Source: JAXMCK01 sp046349395 (GTDB lineage: Bacteria; Pseudomonadota; Alphaproteobacteria; Geminicoccales; Geminicoccaceae). Taken from it: 64,000 nt of DNA. The stretch's first letter is position 1. Each line of letters begins with the position of its first letter. This document shows positions 1-8,769 of the stretch, in pieces. Position numbers and translations under genes: made by a program. The notes beneath the pieces were generated by a model that was given only the letters and a program-made list of their open reading frames with translations, was not told the origin of the DNA and made no database searches. The stretch covers positions 129,540 through 193,539 of the forward strand of contig JAXMCK010000008.1 of assembly GCA_046349395.1 (NCBI GenBank). Direction: 5' to 3'.

Positions 1-1153
1 CCTTATCTCTACCCACTAAGCGTCCAATCAATCCGTCAAGAGCCGCAAAAAATACTTCTACCGCATATCCAACGGCGAAGGCAATACCTAAGGTTGTTAA
101 TCCAGCTATTGTTGCGAGAGATCGTTCCTCAAACAGCAAACCGACCGTTGCGCCGGCAAGCGCACCGAGTGGAATTCTTAGCAGATACAGAACACGATTC
201 GACGATACATACGTTACACTATCCACGGAGATACTTAGTGATCTTACAACACTAGCTATGGCTCCAAGAAGTCCGAAGGCAAACGGCAAAACAAATTGCG
301 ACAAAAATGCTCTTATCTCTTTTGAACCATTCAAAACCATAAACGCCTTATTGCTACCAAATGACCAAGTCAAAACTTTACGCTTGAGTGATGAAATGTC
401 CGTTTCGCTAAAAAACATATCACCCTGACTTGCACAGGGTCGATTGATTTCGCCCTGCAACTCAGCAAAATCGTCACCTGGAGAAATGTATTTGTCTATT
501 GTAGTAAATAACATAAGAACCTTATTGGCATAGCTTGTGTGGAGCTGTTGGATTGATGCAGCAAAAGATCTCCCAATTGAGCAATAATCAACAAGAAGTG
601 ACACAAACGGTGCCAATTGATTATCATTGAATGAAGGACGAAAATCTGATATCCGCAGACCGTCGGGAACTCGATAAGGTGGAAGTGTCTCATTGTTAAC
701 TGGGATCGACGCGATCTTTGTTTTAACGTCCTTTACATTTCCTAATGCTAAATCAGCAGCTTGTATCTTGCGGTCGAGAGAGGCATAGTATGCTTGACAA
801 ACAATCGTAACGGAAAGTATACTCCACATCAAAACAGAAAACCAAAATGCGGATCTTGATATTGGACTTTTGGCGCCCATTTTTTCATAAGTTTCTTTGG
901 ATCGCAAAGCTTCCATATTTGAGGGTCTAATTTTACTAGCCAATTGAGTAAGCTTAGCCCAAAATTTACTTTCAATTTCTATTGGTATATCTTTTGGATC
1001 GCTCATATGAGCAGCACGGAACTGCATAATTGCAGTTGCTTCTTCCTCTGATATAGCAATTCCTTTCTCTGCAGCATGCATGAGCATGAGTTCAGCGCCA
1101 AAGAGCGCATCATGTCTCTTGGTGTCTGTATCTTTGCTGGTGTTCGAACCCAT
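1..1153 (-). CDS. hypothetical multi-pass membrane protein (3' end beyond window)
   Basis: An uninterrupted reading frame of 384 codons runs from ATG at 1153 to the left edge, so the C-terminus is missing. I do not recognise the family. Residues 1-100 are hydrophilic and acidic. A membrane segment lies at about 103-123, a soluble stretch with several cysteines follows to about 280, and hydrophobic segments at about 283-303, 324-342 and 346-373 suggest at least four helices in total. Codon use is AT-rich (many AAA, AAT, ATA, TTA), unlike every gene after 1.8 kb, which points to horizontal acquisition. A possible promoter lies just upstream. That the frame is coding is fairly sure; the function is unknown. 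Confidence 0.75.
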   Translation of the reverse strand, partial: MGSNTSKDTDTKRHDALFGAELMLMHAAEKGIAISEEEATAIMQFRAAHMSDPKDIPIEIESKFWAKLTQLASKIRPSNMEALRSKETYEKMGAKSPISRSAFWFSVLMWSILSVTIVCQAYYASLDRKIQAADLALGNVKDVKTKIASIPVNNETLPPYRVPDGLRISDFRPSFNDNQLAPFVSLLVDYCSIGRSFAASIQQLHTSYANKVLMLFTTIDKYISPGDDFAELQGEINRPCASQGDMFFSETDISSLKRKVLTWSFGSNKAFMVLNGSKEIRAFLSQFVLPFAFGLLGAIASVVRSLSISVDSVTYVSSNRVLYLLRIPLGALAGATVGLLFEERSLATIAGLTTLGIAFAVGYAVEVFFAALDGLIGRLVGRDK

Positions 1154-1836
1154 ATTGCGTCGTCCAAATCAGTAGGATCATACTAGAGCAGAACCTCCTT
1201 CGTCCGTCAAACACGCCGTACATGTCAGCTGACCGGCGGTCACCGACAACCGCTGAGAGCATCGCTGCGGTATATTATGCAAAAAACTGCAGCAAGATTA
1301 TGCACTTAACCAATGACTTGGGTCTGAGACGGCCACGATACTCGATCAGCGAGCCATATCGCAAATTGGCGATTGCGGCGCAATGCCACACCTATTCTGG
1401 CTCCTTTGCAGCTAGCAAAGCCATACCTAATAAACGAACGCAGGTACTGTAACACGTCTACTGTCTGTCGATCGCTAAAACCTATACTTTTTAAGTACTA
1501 CTTTGGATTTGGGGTGCCGTGATTAAGAATCAAAGTGGACGTTCTGTCCAATATTAGTGACGTCCTGTATGTATCAGTCGCGATGGTACTGTATAAGCTG
1601 CCACCTTGTTTTGTTGTTTTGCAGATACGTTTCCTGTTGTCTCCAACCAGTCCATTGAGCCACATATTTGCGCTGAGCGTTCCCGGACGCCAATCGTGCC
1701 GACAGTGCGTGTTGATGACGTTGATCGGACTTTTTGCCAACGATGTCACATCGAGCTATCCCGCCTCGTCCTCATTGGACGGCGCGCATGAACTCGCCCG
1801 GGCAGGCCGGGCGGGGCGCGGCGTGGAGGATTGACG
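1154..1836. other. gene-poor transition from AT-rich to GC-rich DNA
   Basis: About 680 bases separate the left-edge gene from the MBL hydrolase. Short frames exist on both strands (for example 1222-1452 and 1498-1749), but none has a ribosome site, recognisable motif or normal codon use. Composition changes from AT-rich to typical high GC at roughly 1.7-1.8 kb. I found no tRNA, integrase or clear attachment repeat here. It may be the decayed edge of an acquired segment. Confidence 0.5.
1180..1210 (-). promoter_or_regulatory. candidate promoter for the left-edge membrane protein
   Basis: Read on the minus strand, TTGACG (1210-1205) is followed by TCTAGT at 17 bp or TAGTAT at 19 bp, a plausible sigma-70-type pair about 30-50 bp before the ATG at 1153. 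This rests on consensus similarity alone. Confidence 0.3.
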
Positions 1837-2778
1837 ATGAGCGTCATGGTGAGTGGCGGGGCCGGAGCGGTCGGGGTGGCGGACGTCACGTGGCCGCAGG
1901 TGGCGCGCGACGAGCTGGTCCCCTCGCGCTATGCGCTGAACGTGGGGGCCATCGAGGTGCTGGTGGTCAGTGACGGGGTGATCCAGATCCCGGCGGAGAC
2001 GATGGCGCCGAATGCCGATCCGGACGTGCGGGCGGCGTGGCTGCGGGATAGGTTCCTGCCGGATCTGGTGGACTGGTCGTTGAACCAGGTCATGGTGCGG
2101 AGCAGCGGGCGGACCATCCTCATCGATTCGGGGCTGGGCGAGGAGTTTCCGGGCTATGCGCGGACCGGGCACTGGGCGCCGCGGCTGGCCGCGGCCGGGG
2201 TCGATCTGGGCGAAGTGACCGACGTGGTGCTGACCCACCTGCATTTCGACCATGTGGGCGGGCTGCTCATGGACGGCGTGAAGGAGCGGCTGCGGCCGGA
2301 CCTGAAGGTGCATGCGGCGACGGCCGAGGCCGAGTTCTGGGCGGCACCCGATTTCTCGAAGACGGCCATGCCGGGATCGATGCCGGAGATGATCCGGGCC
2401 AGTGCGCGGCATTTCCTCGACGCGTATCGCAGCTCCTTGCGGACCTTCGAGACGGAGCACGAGGTGGCACCGGGCGTGCTCGTGACCCGGACGGGCGGGC
2501 ATACGCCGGGCCACAGCGTGGTGCGGCTCGCGTCGGGCGGCGAGCGGCTGACCTTCGTGGGTGACGCCGTGTTCCCGGCCGGGTTCGAGCAGCCGGACTG
2601 GCACAACGGCTTCGAGCACGATCCGGAGGAGGCGGCACGCGTGCGGCTGCGGCTGCTGCAGGAGCTGGCCTCCACCGGCGAGCCGATGGTGGGGACGCAC
2701 CTGCCCTTCCCATCCTTGTGCCGTGCCTCCGCGAGCGGCGACGCCTTCCGCCGGGTGCCGGCGTTCTGGGATTATTGA
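1837..2778 (+). CDS. MBL-fold metallo-hydrolase
   Basis: A 313-residue metallo-beta-lactamase-fold hydrolase. The zinc-binding signature HLHFDH lies near residue 134, followed by GGHTPGH near residue 230, GDAVF and a late GTHLPFP histidine motif, which together form the usual dinuclear metal site. The layout resembles the AttM/AidB lactonase-like branch, but the substrate cannot be read from the sequence. The ATG at 1837 is preferred over an in-frame TTG at 1831 because GGAGGA at 1825-1830 is correctly spaced for it. It is monocistronic and convergent with the next gene, separated by a strong hairpin. Confidence 0.85.
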   Translation: MSVMVSGGAGAVGVADVTWPQVARDELVPSRYALNVGAIEVLVVSDGVIQIPAETMAPNADPDVRAAWLRDRFLPDLVDWSLNQVMVRSSGRTILIDSGLGEEFPGYARTGHWAPRLAAAGVDLGEVTDVVLTHLHFDHVGGLLMDGVKERLRPDLKVHAATAEAEFWAAPDFSKTAMPGSMPEMIRASARHFLDAYRSSLRTFETEHEVAPGVLVTRTGGHTPGHSVVRLASGGERLTFVGDAVFPAGFEQPDWHNGFEHDPEEAARVRLRLLQELASTGEPMVGTHLPFPSLCRASASGDAFRRVPAFWDY

Positions 2779-2786
2779 GGGCGCCT

Positions 2787-2813
2787 CGGAGCCGCGGACG
2801 GGCCGCGGCTCCG
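2787..2813. terminator. bidirectional hairpin terminator
   Basis: A perfect 11-bp stem (CGGAGCCGCGG pairing with CCGCGGCTCCG) with a 5-nt loop lies between two convergent genes, 9 bases after one stop and 12 before the other. No long T tract is present. Confidence 0.65.
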
Positions 2814-2824
2814 ATATCTCTGGA

Positions 2825-3454
2825 TCAGGTCGCGGGGTCGGGTCCGCACAGGACACGCAAGGCCTCGCGGCGATCCTTGGGGAGCACCTCGACCGGGTAG
2901 GTCGGCTGCCGTGTGGTGCGGTCGAAGAAGGGATGCGGCCAGGTCCGGCCGGTGAGGCGCCAGAGTGCGACCCGCGCGACGGCGGGGACGAGAATCCGGA
3001 CGGGCAGGCCCTTCGAACCGGGCGGCGGGCCGCCGATCGCGAACTGGCCGTAGACCGCACCCACCGCCGGCCCGATGAGCGCGGTGACGTCCTGGCCCAT
3101 GACCTCCAGGGCCTGCCGGTGCAGTCCGATATAGGGGATCGCCGGGCCGACCGTGTTGCCGAGCGGGGTGCCGCAGCAGCGCGCGTGGAAGCGGTAGGGG
3201 CCCTTCTCCGTCAGCCGCAGGGCGGCGATGCGATCCCTGCCCTCGTTCAGCGTCAGCGAGGACGGGGGGACCTGGACCACGTCGGTGCCGCCCTTGGCGT
3301 CGAGGATGTCGGGGCGGCCAATTGCATGGGCGAAGGCCTGGCAGTCGTCGCAGTAGCAGACGACGCGGTTGACCAGGTGCCGGGAGAGGCCGGCGAGGCG
3401 GCCGCGGACCTGGCCGCAGCGGCAGGCGAGGTGGGCGGCGGGATCGGGGGTCAA
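2825..3454 (-). CDS. GFA-like (DUF6151-type) cysteine-rich protein
   Basis: About 209 residues, resembling the glutathione-dependent formaldehyde-activating (GFA/CENP-V) fold. ACRCGQV near the N-terminus, CYCDDC near residue 37 and RCCGTPLGN further on supply the zinc-binding cysteines. The specific assignment is to DUF6151-type relatives; no reaction is established from sequence. A TTG start at 3454 is chosen: it overlaps the stop of the upstream M20 gene (TTGA), and GTGGAG lies 8 bases before it. An ATG at 3478 without a ribosome site is the alternative. Coupled translation with the M20 gene is likely. Confidence 0.7.
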   Translation of the reverse strand: MTPDPAAHLACRCGQVRGRLAGLSRHLVNRVVCYCDDCQAFAHAIGRPDILDAKGGTDVVQVPPSSLTLNEGRDRIAALRLTEKGPYRFHARCCGTPLGNTVGPAIPYIGLHRQALEVMGQDVTALIGPAVGAVYGQFAIGGPPPGSKGLPVRILVPAVARVALWRLTGRTWPHPFFDRTTRQPTYPVEVLPKDRREALRVLCGPDPAT

Positions 3455-4743
3455 GCCGCCGGCTCCACGCCGCACCATTCGGCCATGGTGAGGGCGATGG
3501 TGCGGGTGATGTCGTGGAGGCTCGCGAGGCCGACGCTCTCGTCGATGCCGTGGATGTCCTCGGCATCGGGGCCGAACACGGCGACGGAGGTATCCCGGTA
3601 GAGGACGAAATGGCGGCCGTCGGTCAGGCCGGTGGCGGGGTAGTCGCGCAAGCTCGTGCCGGTGAGGTCGGCCCAAGTGCGCTTGGCGAGGCGGACGATG
3701 GGGGCGTCCATGTCGAAGACGCAGGGGTCGGCGGTGAAGCCCTTGAACTCGAGCTTCACGGTGGCACCGCGGAGGCGCTCGTCGGCGGCGGCCTCGGCGA
3801 CGAGGTGCTCGATATCGGCCATCGTTTCGGCGGCGGTGTAGCCCATCATGACGCCGACGCGCAGGCCGATGCGGCAGCGGGTGGCGACCGAGGAGTTCCA
3901 CTCACCACCCTCGATGGTGCCGAGATTGACGTTGATCGGGTGGTTGACGCCGCGGAAGGCCGGATGGGTGCGCTCGGCGCGGTTCATCTCCAGCTCGTAG
4001 TCCTTGCAGCGGGCGGCGATGGCGGCGGCGGCCTCGATCGCGTTCACGCCGGCCTGCATGTCGCGGACATGGGCGGGGCGGCCGGAGACGGTGACCCAGG
4101 CCCAGACGACGCCGACCTCGGCCGAGTACATGGCGGGCAGGCCGGGGCCAGGCTCGGGGATGATGACGGCGTCCGTGCGCGGCAGGGCCAGCATCGTGGC
4201 CAGCGCCCCGTTGCCGGTGCACTCCTCCTCGATGACGGACTGCATCTGCACCTCGGCGGCGGGCTGGAGGCCGGCCTGGCGCAGGGCCTTGAAGGCGGTG
4301 AGATAGGCGGCGACGCCGGCCTTCATGTCGCCGGCACCGCGGCCGTACATGCGGCCGTCGCGGATCGCGGGCTCGAAGGGGGGCGTGGTCCACATGTCTG
4401 CCGCACCGACGGGTACCACGTCGAGGTGGCCCTGGAGGGCGAGGCTGCGGCCCTTGCGGTCGCGGGGGTTGTGGACGGCCACGACATTGTCGCGGCCCTC
4501 GTAGGGGATGAGCGGCGGCGAGAAGCCGGGGTGGGACGCGAGGGCGGCGGCGTCGACGGGGACCCGGCGTGGGGTGAGGCCGAGCTCGGTGTAGAGGCGG
4601 GCCATCTCGTCGAGGGCCGAGGCCTCGTCGCCGAGCATGGAGGGGTGGCGGACGAGTCGCTCCAGCGTGCGGACCGCGTCGTCGCGGAGGTCGTCGACGG
4701 CCTGCAGGATCGCGCGGCGGGCACCGGGGTCGAGGGGTTTCAT
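3451..4743 (-). CDS. M20-family (ArgE/DapE-type) amidohydrolase
   Basis: A 430-residue zinc aminoacylase/deacetylase of the M20 family. GHLDVVP near residue 105 carries the first metal histidine and the catalytic aspartate; GRGAGDMKAG has the bridging aspartate; IEEECTGNG has the general-base glutamate pair. The dimerisation domain lies in the middle third. It hydrolyses an N-acyl amino acid or related amide in the cytoplasm; the exact substrate is unclear. ATG at 4743 is used; an in-frame GTG at 4755 is possible. It overlaps the GFA-like gene downstream by 4 bases. Confidence 0.85.
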   Translation of the reverse strand: MKPLDPGARRAILQAVDDLRDDAVRTLERLVRHPSMLGDEASALDEMARLYTELGLTPRRVPVDAAALASHPGFSPPLIPYEGRDNVVAVHNPRDRKGRSLALQGHLDVVPVGAADMWTTPPFEPAIRDGRMYGRGAGDMKAGVAAYLTAFKALRQAGLQPAAEVQMQSVIEEECTGNGALATMLALPRTDAVIIPEPGPGLPAMYSAEVGVVWAWVTVSGRPAHVRDMQAGVNAIEAAAAIAARCKDYELEMNRAERTHPAFRGVNHPINVNLGTIEGGEWNSSVATRCRIGLRVGVMMGYTAAETMADIEHLVAEAAADERLRGATVKLEFKGFTADPCVFDMDAPIVRLAKRTWADLTGTSLRDYPATGLTDGRHFVLYRDTSVAVFGPDAEDIHGIDESVGLASLHDITRTIALTMAEWCGVEPAA

Positions 4744-4822
4744 CGGTTGTCTCACGCGAAGGGCGAGCGAGACGTCCTAGGCCCAGACGGGGCGTTCGAC
4801 CACGCGGGAGTCGGCGTTTCGT

Positions 4823-5515
4823 TCAGGACGGCTCGCCCGGCGTCACCGCGGCCGAGAGGGCGTAGAGGCCGGCGTCGGCGTCGCCGCTGCCCGAAGGGGG
4901 GTTCGACCCGTTCAACACGTCACGCAGGGCGCTGCGGTAGGCATCGGGGTTCGAGCTGTAGGGGTCGGCGATGCCGTCAACCCAGCGGTCGACGGCGGCG
5001 GTCGGGTCCATGCCCTCTGCGCGGTCCTGCCGGTAGCGGGCGGTGTCGGCGGCGTAGTTGTCGGAGCTGGCGAGCTGCTGCGCCACGTAGTCGATGGCGT
5101 CCGCACGGTCCTTGAAGACGACGAACCGATCGCTGACCGTGCCGCAGTCGAGGGTCCAGGCGTCGCGACCGCCGGCCGCCGACGCACTCACATACTTCCA
5201 GGCGAGCACGTTGTTGGTCTCTTGCGCGAGCTCGGTCCAGCCATAGCCGGACTCCTGGATGGCCATCGCCGTGATCGCCGCCGCCGGCACGCCGTAGCGC
5301 TCCTCCGCACGGCTGGCCAAGGGCCCGATGTCGGCCACGAAGGCCTGTTGCTCGGCAGGGGTCGGATGGCCCGGCAGCGGCGCGTAGCAGCTCGTGGCGG
5401 TGCGGGACGCCTCGACGGGCGCCGACGCGGTGGCGACGGGGCCGGTGGCCGGCGGGCTGGAGCAGGCGCCGGCGGTCAGGAGACCCAGACTGATCAGTGC
5501 AGCGCGTGGCGCCAT
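4823..5515 (-). CDS. secreted GH73-like glucosaminidase-domain lipoprotein
   Basis: A 230-residue exported protein. The N-terminus has a short hydrophobic signal ending in TAGAC followed by a Ser/Pro/Ala/Thr-rich linker, consistent with a lipoprotein although the lipobox is imperfect. Residues about 55-200 resemble the lysozyme-like glucosaminidase fold (FlgJ/GH73): AITAMAIQESGYGWTELA contains the expected catalytic glutamate, and NNVLAWKY matches the conserved N-x-F/W-G region. Peptidoglycan hydrolysis in the periplasm is likely. CAGGAGAACGAC precedes the ATG. It stands alone. Confidence 0.75.
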   Translation of the reverse strand: MAPRAALISLGLLTAGACSSPPATGPVATASAPVEASRTATSCYAPLPGHPTPAEQQAFVADIGPLASRAEERYGVPAAAITAMAIQESGYGWTELAQETNNVLAWKYVSASAAGGRDAWTLDCGTVSDRFVVFKDRADAIDYVAQQLASSDNYAADTARYRQDRAEGMDPTAAVDRWVDGIADPYSSNPDAYRSALRDVLNGSNPPSGSGDADAGLYALSAAVTPGEPS

Positions 5516-5614
5516 GTCGTTCTCCTGCGGCAGGACTCGGGTGGGGCCGATCCAACGAGGCAGGATGGCCGGGGTTCCGGCCCGGCGCGGGCGGCATGCA
5601 GCTCGCAGAATACG

Positions 5615-6271
5615 TCAGGCGTCCGTTCGCGAGCTTGCCCTGAAGACCGCGAGCTGGGCGGCGAAGGCGCGCCGGTAGGCGGGGCGCGCCTCGCCGCGGG
5701 CGAGGTAGGCGGCGAGCGTCGGGTAGGCGTCGAGCAGGCCGGAGGAGCGCAGGCGGAGAAGGACCGAGACCATCATCAGGTCGCCCGCACTGAAGGTGCG
5801 GTCGAGCCAGTCGGCGTCGCCGAGGCGGGCGACCAGCTGGTCGAGACGCGACCGGACGCGTGCCTGGACGAGAGGCAGGCGCTCCTCGTGCCAGGCCTCC
5901 TCGCCTTCGAGGAGCACGGCGTTGGCGAGCTCCAGGATCGGCGGCTCGACCGTGTTGAGGGCGGCGAACATCCAGGTGATGGCGCGCGCCCGGGCGTCGG
6001 CGTCCTCGGGCAGCAGGCCCGGATGATTGAGGGCGATGTGGAGGACGATCGAGCCGGTCTCGAAGAGGGCGAATTCACCTTCCTCATAGGTCGGGATCTG
6101 ACCGAAGGGGTTGAGGGCGAGGTGGGCCGGCTCCTTCATCGAGCGGAAGGAGACGAGGCGGACCTCGTAGGGCAGGCCCACCTCCTCCAGCGCCCAGCGG
6201 ACACGCGTGTCCCGGGCCAAGCCGCGCCCGCCGTCAGGCGAGCGCTCGAAGGCGGTGATGGTGATCGTCAT
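5615..6271 (-). CDS. glutathione S-transferase family protein
   Basis: 218 residues. The N-terminal thioredoxin-like domain carries NPFGQIPTYEEGE and FETGSIVLHIA, the cis-proline and glutathione gamma-glutamyl-binding (E-T/S) motifs of bacterial GSTs. The C-terminal helical domain includes the conserved FSAGDLMMVSVL N-capping segment. The start at 6271 is set by GGGAGGAG 5 bases upstream; a longer in-frame extension to 6322 is proline-rich and implausible. It probably conjugates or reduces electrophiles in the cytoplasm. Confidence 0.88.
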   Translation of the reverse strand: MTITITAFERSPDGGRGLARDTRVRWALEEVGLPYEVRLVSFRSMKEPAHLALNPFGQIPTYEEGEFALFETGSIVLHIALNHPGLLPEDADARARAITWMFAALNTVEPPILELANAVLLEGEEAWHEERLPLVQARVRSRLDQLVARLGDADWLDRTFSAGDLMMVSVLLRLRSSGLLDAYPTLAAYLARGEARPAYRRAFAAQLAVFRASSRTDA

Positions 6272-6461
6272 GGCGGCTCCTCCCGGCAAAGGCGGCGGCG
6301 GAGCGGACAGTGGTAGCCGCACGCGGGCCGGAGATCACGCCTGCAAACGGCCGACGGTTGGCCGATTTCGTTCGAAGATGAGACGGGGGCGGCGACCGTC
6401 AGCGGGTCGGGCGCGGCGGCGACTTCGGTTTCCGAGGGCCCGGACGGGGTGTCGAGCGGCG

Positions 6462-6920
6462 CTAGTCCATCACCACCGGGGAGGTGTTGCGTATGTCGAA
6501 GGCGAAGGGAGCGCCCATGGTCCTGATCCTGATCTCGACGAAATGCCTGCCCTTCTTCGGCGCCGTATAGACGACCTGCCGTATCGCCGAGACGAACTCC
6601 AGATTGGGCGTAGTGTTCGAGCTGCACAGGACGATGCCGCCACTGTTGGGGTTTGTCCTGGCACCGTCCACAGTCATGTCGATGAACAGGGGCCCCTTCG
6701 TATAGCAATCGGCGTTGTAGGTGATGACGACCTTCTGCCGATCTGCGCTGGTCGTGAAGGCGAGTGCCGTGTTGCCGGCCTCGTTGAGCGGCAACAGGCC
6801 CAAGGTCGTGATGTTGGTCGCACGCGTGGAGGTCGCCAGTATATCCGCTCGAACCGGCAGGCCGACCATAAGCGCCGCAAGTGCCAGCACCGAGGCCGCA
6901 TTCGCCACCGACCTTTTCAT
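6462..6920 (-). CDS. small secreted protein of unknown function
   Basis: 152 residues with a clear Sec signal peptide (MKRS, then an Ala/Leu core, cleavage after VRA near residue 25). The mature part is about 125 residues, predicted mostly beta, with two cysteines (TYNADCYTK and IVLCSSN) that could form a disulfide. I do not recognise a family. GGAGGG lies upstream of the ATG. It is divergent from another small secreted protein across a 315-bp gap; the two are not obviously homologous. Confidence 0.65.
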   Translation of the reverse strand: MKRSVANAASVLALAALMVGLPVRADILATSTRATNITTLGLLPLNEAGNTALAFTTSADRQKVVITYNADCYTKGPLFIDMTVDGARTNPNSGGIVLCSSNTTPNLEFVSAIRQVVYTAPKKGRHFVEIRIRTMGAPFAFDIRNTSPVVMD

Positions 6921-7235
6921 GGGCGTCCCTCCGAGGTTCAGAGCAGCCGGCTTCCAGAACGCAAATTCTTCCGTTCCGCCGCTCTCGGCAAGCCGGCGAG
7001 AGCTTCAGCCCGTTCCGTGGCCAACAATGAACAGCGTTCACACCCTCGACCTCCGTCTCCGTCAGATCAGAAGATCCTAGTCGAACTGAGCGCAGTTCAG
7101 GTCCGTCGAGCTATCATTGATCGTTCCTTCGGCGGGAAGAGCCGGCACTTGCCCCCATTTCGCTCGAGCATGGTACCTCGGGGCACGTGCATGGGGACGG
7201 GCCGACAGAAGGTCCGGATCAGGGGGAGAGGTGGC
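6921..7235. promoter_or_regulatory. divergent promoter region between two secreted-protein genes
   Basis: 315 bases without a supported gene. It must hold the promoters of both flanking divergent genes, although no convincing -35/-10 pair stands out. The most visible structure is the perfect inverted repeat GAACTG-AGCG-CAGTTC at 7083-7098, which could be an operator or hairpin. Confidence 0.4.
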
Positions 7236-7610
7236 ATGACGTCCAGTGCTTACCGGGCCGCGATGGCGGCCCTGTCTCTCCTGGCGACGTCACTGCCCTT
7301 GCCAACGCGTGCAGCACCGCCCACCGACTGCGACAAATGCTTCGCCCTCGTCCGGGCAAATGGCTCCCTCGTCCGCTATCGCAATGTGCTCGCCAACTAT
7401 CGTCGAAGCACCGGCGTCTACGAGATCGTCTTTAAGTATCCGGTCAACAAGTGCTTCATCTCGATCCAATCGGAAACCCTATTCACCTCCGCAACCATCA
7501 ACCGTGGCAGCAGTGGCAGCGATCCGGCAAACCAATCCGTACGCATCTATATGATCGACTACAGAGGTATTTCAGCGGAAGGCAGCTTCGGGATCTATGT
7601 GATGTGCTGA
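7236..7610 (+). CDS. small secreted Cys-containing protein of unknown function
   Basis: 124 residues. The signal peptide ends near TRAAPP (about residue 27). The mature protein is roughly 100 residues with DCDKCF, VNKCF and a C-terminal VYVMC-like end, giving four cysteines, the last being the final residue. That pattern fits two disulfides in a small periplasmic beta domain. No family recognised. The ATG at 7236 follows GGGGAG at 7223-7228 at 7 bases. The longer frame reaching upstream is not supported. Confidence 0.65.
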   Translation: MTSSAYRAAMAALSLLATSLPLPTRAAPPTDCDKCFALVRANGSLVRYRNVLANYRRSTGVYEIVFKYPVNKCFISIQSETLFTSATINRGSSGSDPANQSVRIYMIDYRGISAEGSFGIYVMC

Positions 7611-7646
7611 GCCCGGATCATCCCGCTGCGACGCAGCACGGCGACC

Positions 7647-8765
7647 TCACAGCGACCAGCGCGTCGTCTGCAGGCAGGTGATGCCGTCGCGGCCGCGGGC
7701 GTAGTAGGCGGTGAGGAGGTCGCCGTCGGCGAGGCGGGCGGTGCAAGGATAGCCGAGGTCGAGGCTCGGCAGGTCGTCGCGGATGATGATGGGGTCGGCG
7801 GCGGTCCAGCGGCGGCCGCCGTCGTGGCTCAGGACGGCGCGGATGCTGAAGGGCTCGCGGCGGAAGCCGTAGGTGCAGAGGATGGTGCCGTCGGGCAGCG
7901 GGCAGAGGTGGCCGGGATAGCCGTCGATGCCGGTGGGCTCGGGCGTCGACCAGGTCAGACCGCCGTCGGATGAATGGGTCTGCCAGAGGGTCCGACTGAT
8001 ATTGTCGCGCAGATGGAGGAGGACGCGGCCGTCCGGGAGGAGCAAGGGTGCGGGCTCCTCGAACAGGCGGCCAGGGACGGCAGCGGCGGTGATGGGCGCG
8101 GACCAGGTGAGGCCGCCGTCGGTGGAGCGGACGACGAACACGCTTTCGTAATAGGGCACGTCGCTGAGCGGGAGCAGGATGGTGCGGTCCGGGAGGACAA
8201 CGCCGCCGCGCATGCCGTAGCCGCCTGAGAAGGAGCCGGTGTCGATCTCCATGCTGACGGGCCAGGTCTGTCCGCCATCGTCGGAGAGGTGGATCCAGGT
8301 CGAGCCGCCGCCGCGGGCCCAGGGCATCAGGCGCTCGGCCGGGACGGTCGCCAGAGCGCTCGTCTCGTGCTCCTTCGAGGCGAGGTGGGCGGCGGCGAGC
8401 CGGTCGGGGAAGACGAGGCCGCGCGGATCGCGCTTCCTGGCCGCCGGCAGCGGGTACCAGTCGAAGCGCCACTGGTTCAGCATCGCGCGGCCGCCGCCGA
8501 GGTCGGTGAGGCCGGCGCATTCGACGCCACTCCAGGCAAAGTCCGGCACGACGACAGGCGCCGACCAGGTGGCACCCTCGTCGCTGGAGCGGATCAGGTA
8601 GTTGCGGAAGAGCGGGTCCTCCGGCGGGTGAAGGACGAAGGCCCGGCGCGGGGCACAGTTGAAGACGGTGAGCAAGTCGGAGCCGACGCGCGCCAGATGG
8701 GCGTGGGCGAGATAGGCATGCTCGTCCTTCAGGAGGACGGCGTGCATGGCGCGCGTCGGCAGCAC
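7647..8765 (-). CDS. BNR-repeat (sialidase-fold) protein, copy 1
   Basis: 372 residues forming a six-bladed sialidase-type propeller. Asp-box repeats are visible as SSDEGATW, SDDGGQTW, STDGGLTW, SSDGGLTW and SHDGGRRW. No signal peptide is seen, so the protein should be cytoplasmic, unlike secreted sialidases. The family includes exo-sialidases and other glycan- or sugar-acid-acting enzymes, so the substrate is open. It starts (GTG 8765) four bases after the stop of the upstream BNR gene and is translated with it; an ATG at 8747 is the alternative start. Confidence 0.75.
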   Translation of the reverse strand: MLPTRAMHAVLLKDEHAYLAHAHLARVGSDLLTVFNCAPRRAFVLHPPEDPLFRNYLIRSSDEGATWSAPVVVPDFAWSGVECAGLTDLGGGRAMLNQWRFDWYPLPAARKRDPRGLVFPDRLAAAHLASKEHETSALATVPAERLMPWARGGGSTWIHLSDDGGQTWPVSMEIDTGSFSGGYGMRGGVVLPDRTILLPLSDVPYYESVFVVRSTDGGLTWSAPITAAAVPGRLFEEPAPLLLPDGRVLLHLRDNISRTLWQTHSSDGGLTWSTPEPTGIDGYPGHLCPLPDGTILCTYGFRREPFSIRAVLSHDGGRRWTAADPIIIRDDLPSLDLGYPCTARLADGDLLTAYYARGRDGITCLQTTRWSL

Positions 8766-8769
8766 GAGC

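Noticed and set aside
1222..1452. 76-residue plus-strand frame in the AT-rich region
   Set aside because: No ribosome site, no motif and no supporting neighbours.
2787..2813. Terminator hairpin as another copy of the structured insert
   Set aside because: It is one hairpin in an intergenic convergent position, lacking the second and third stems.
3514..5115. 533-residue plus-strand frame
   Set aside because: Antisense to the M20 amidohydrolase and lipoprotein genes, with a Gly/Ala/Val/Asp-rich pattern typical of high-GC shadows.
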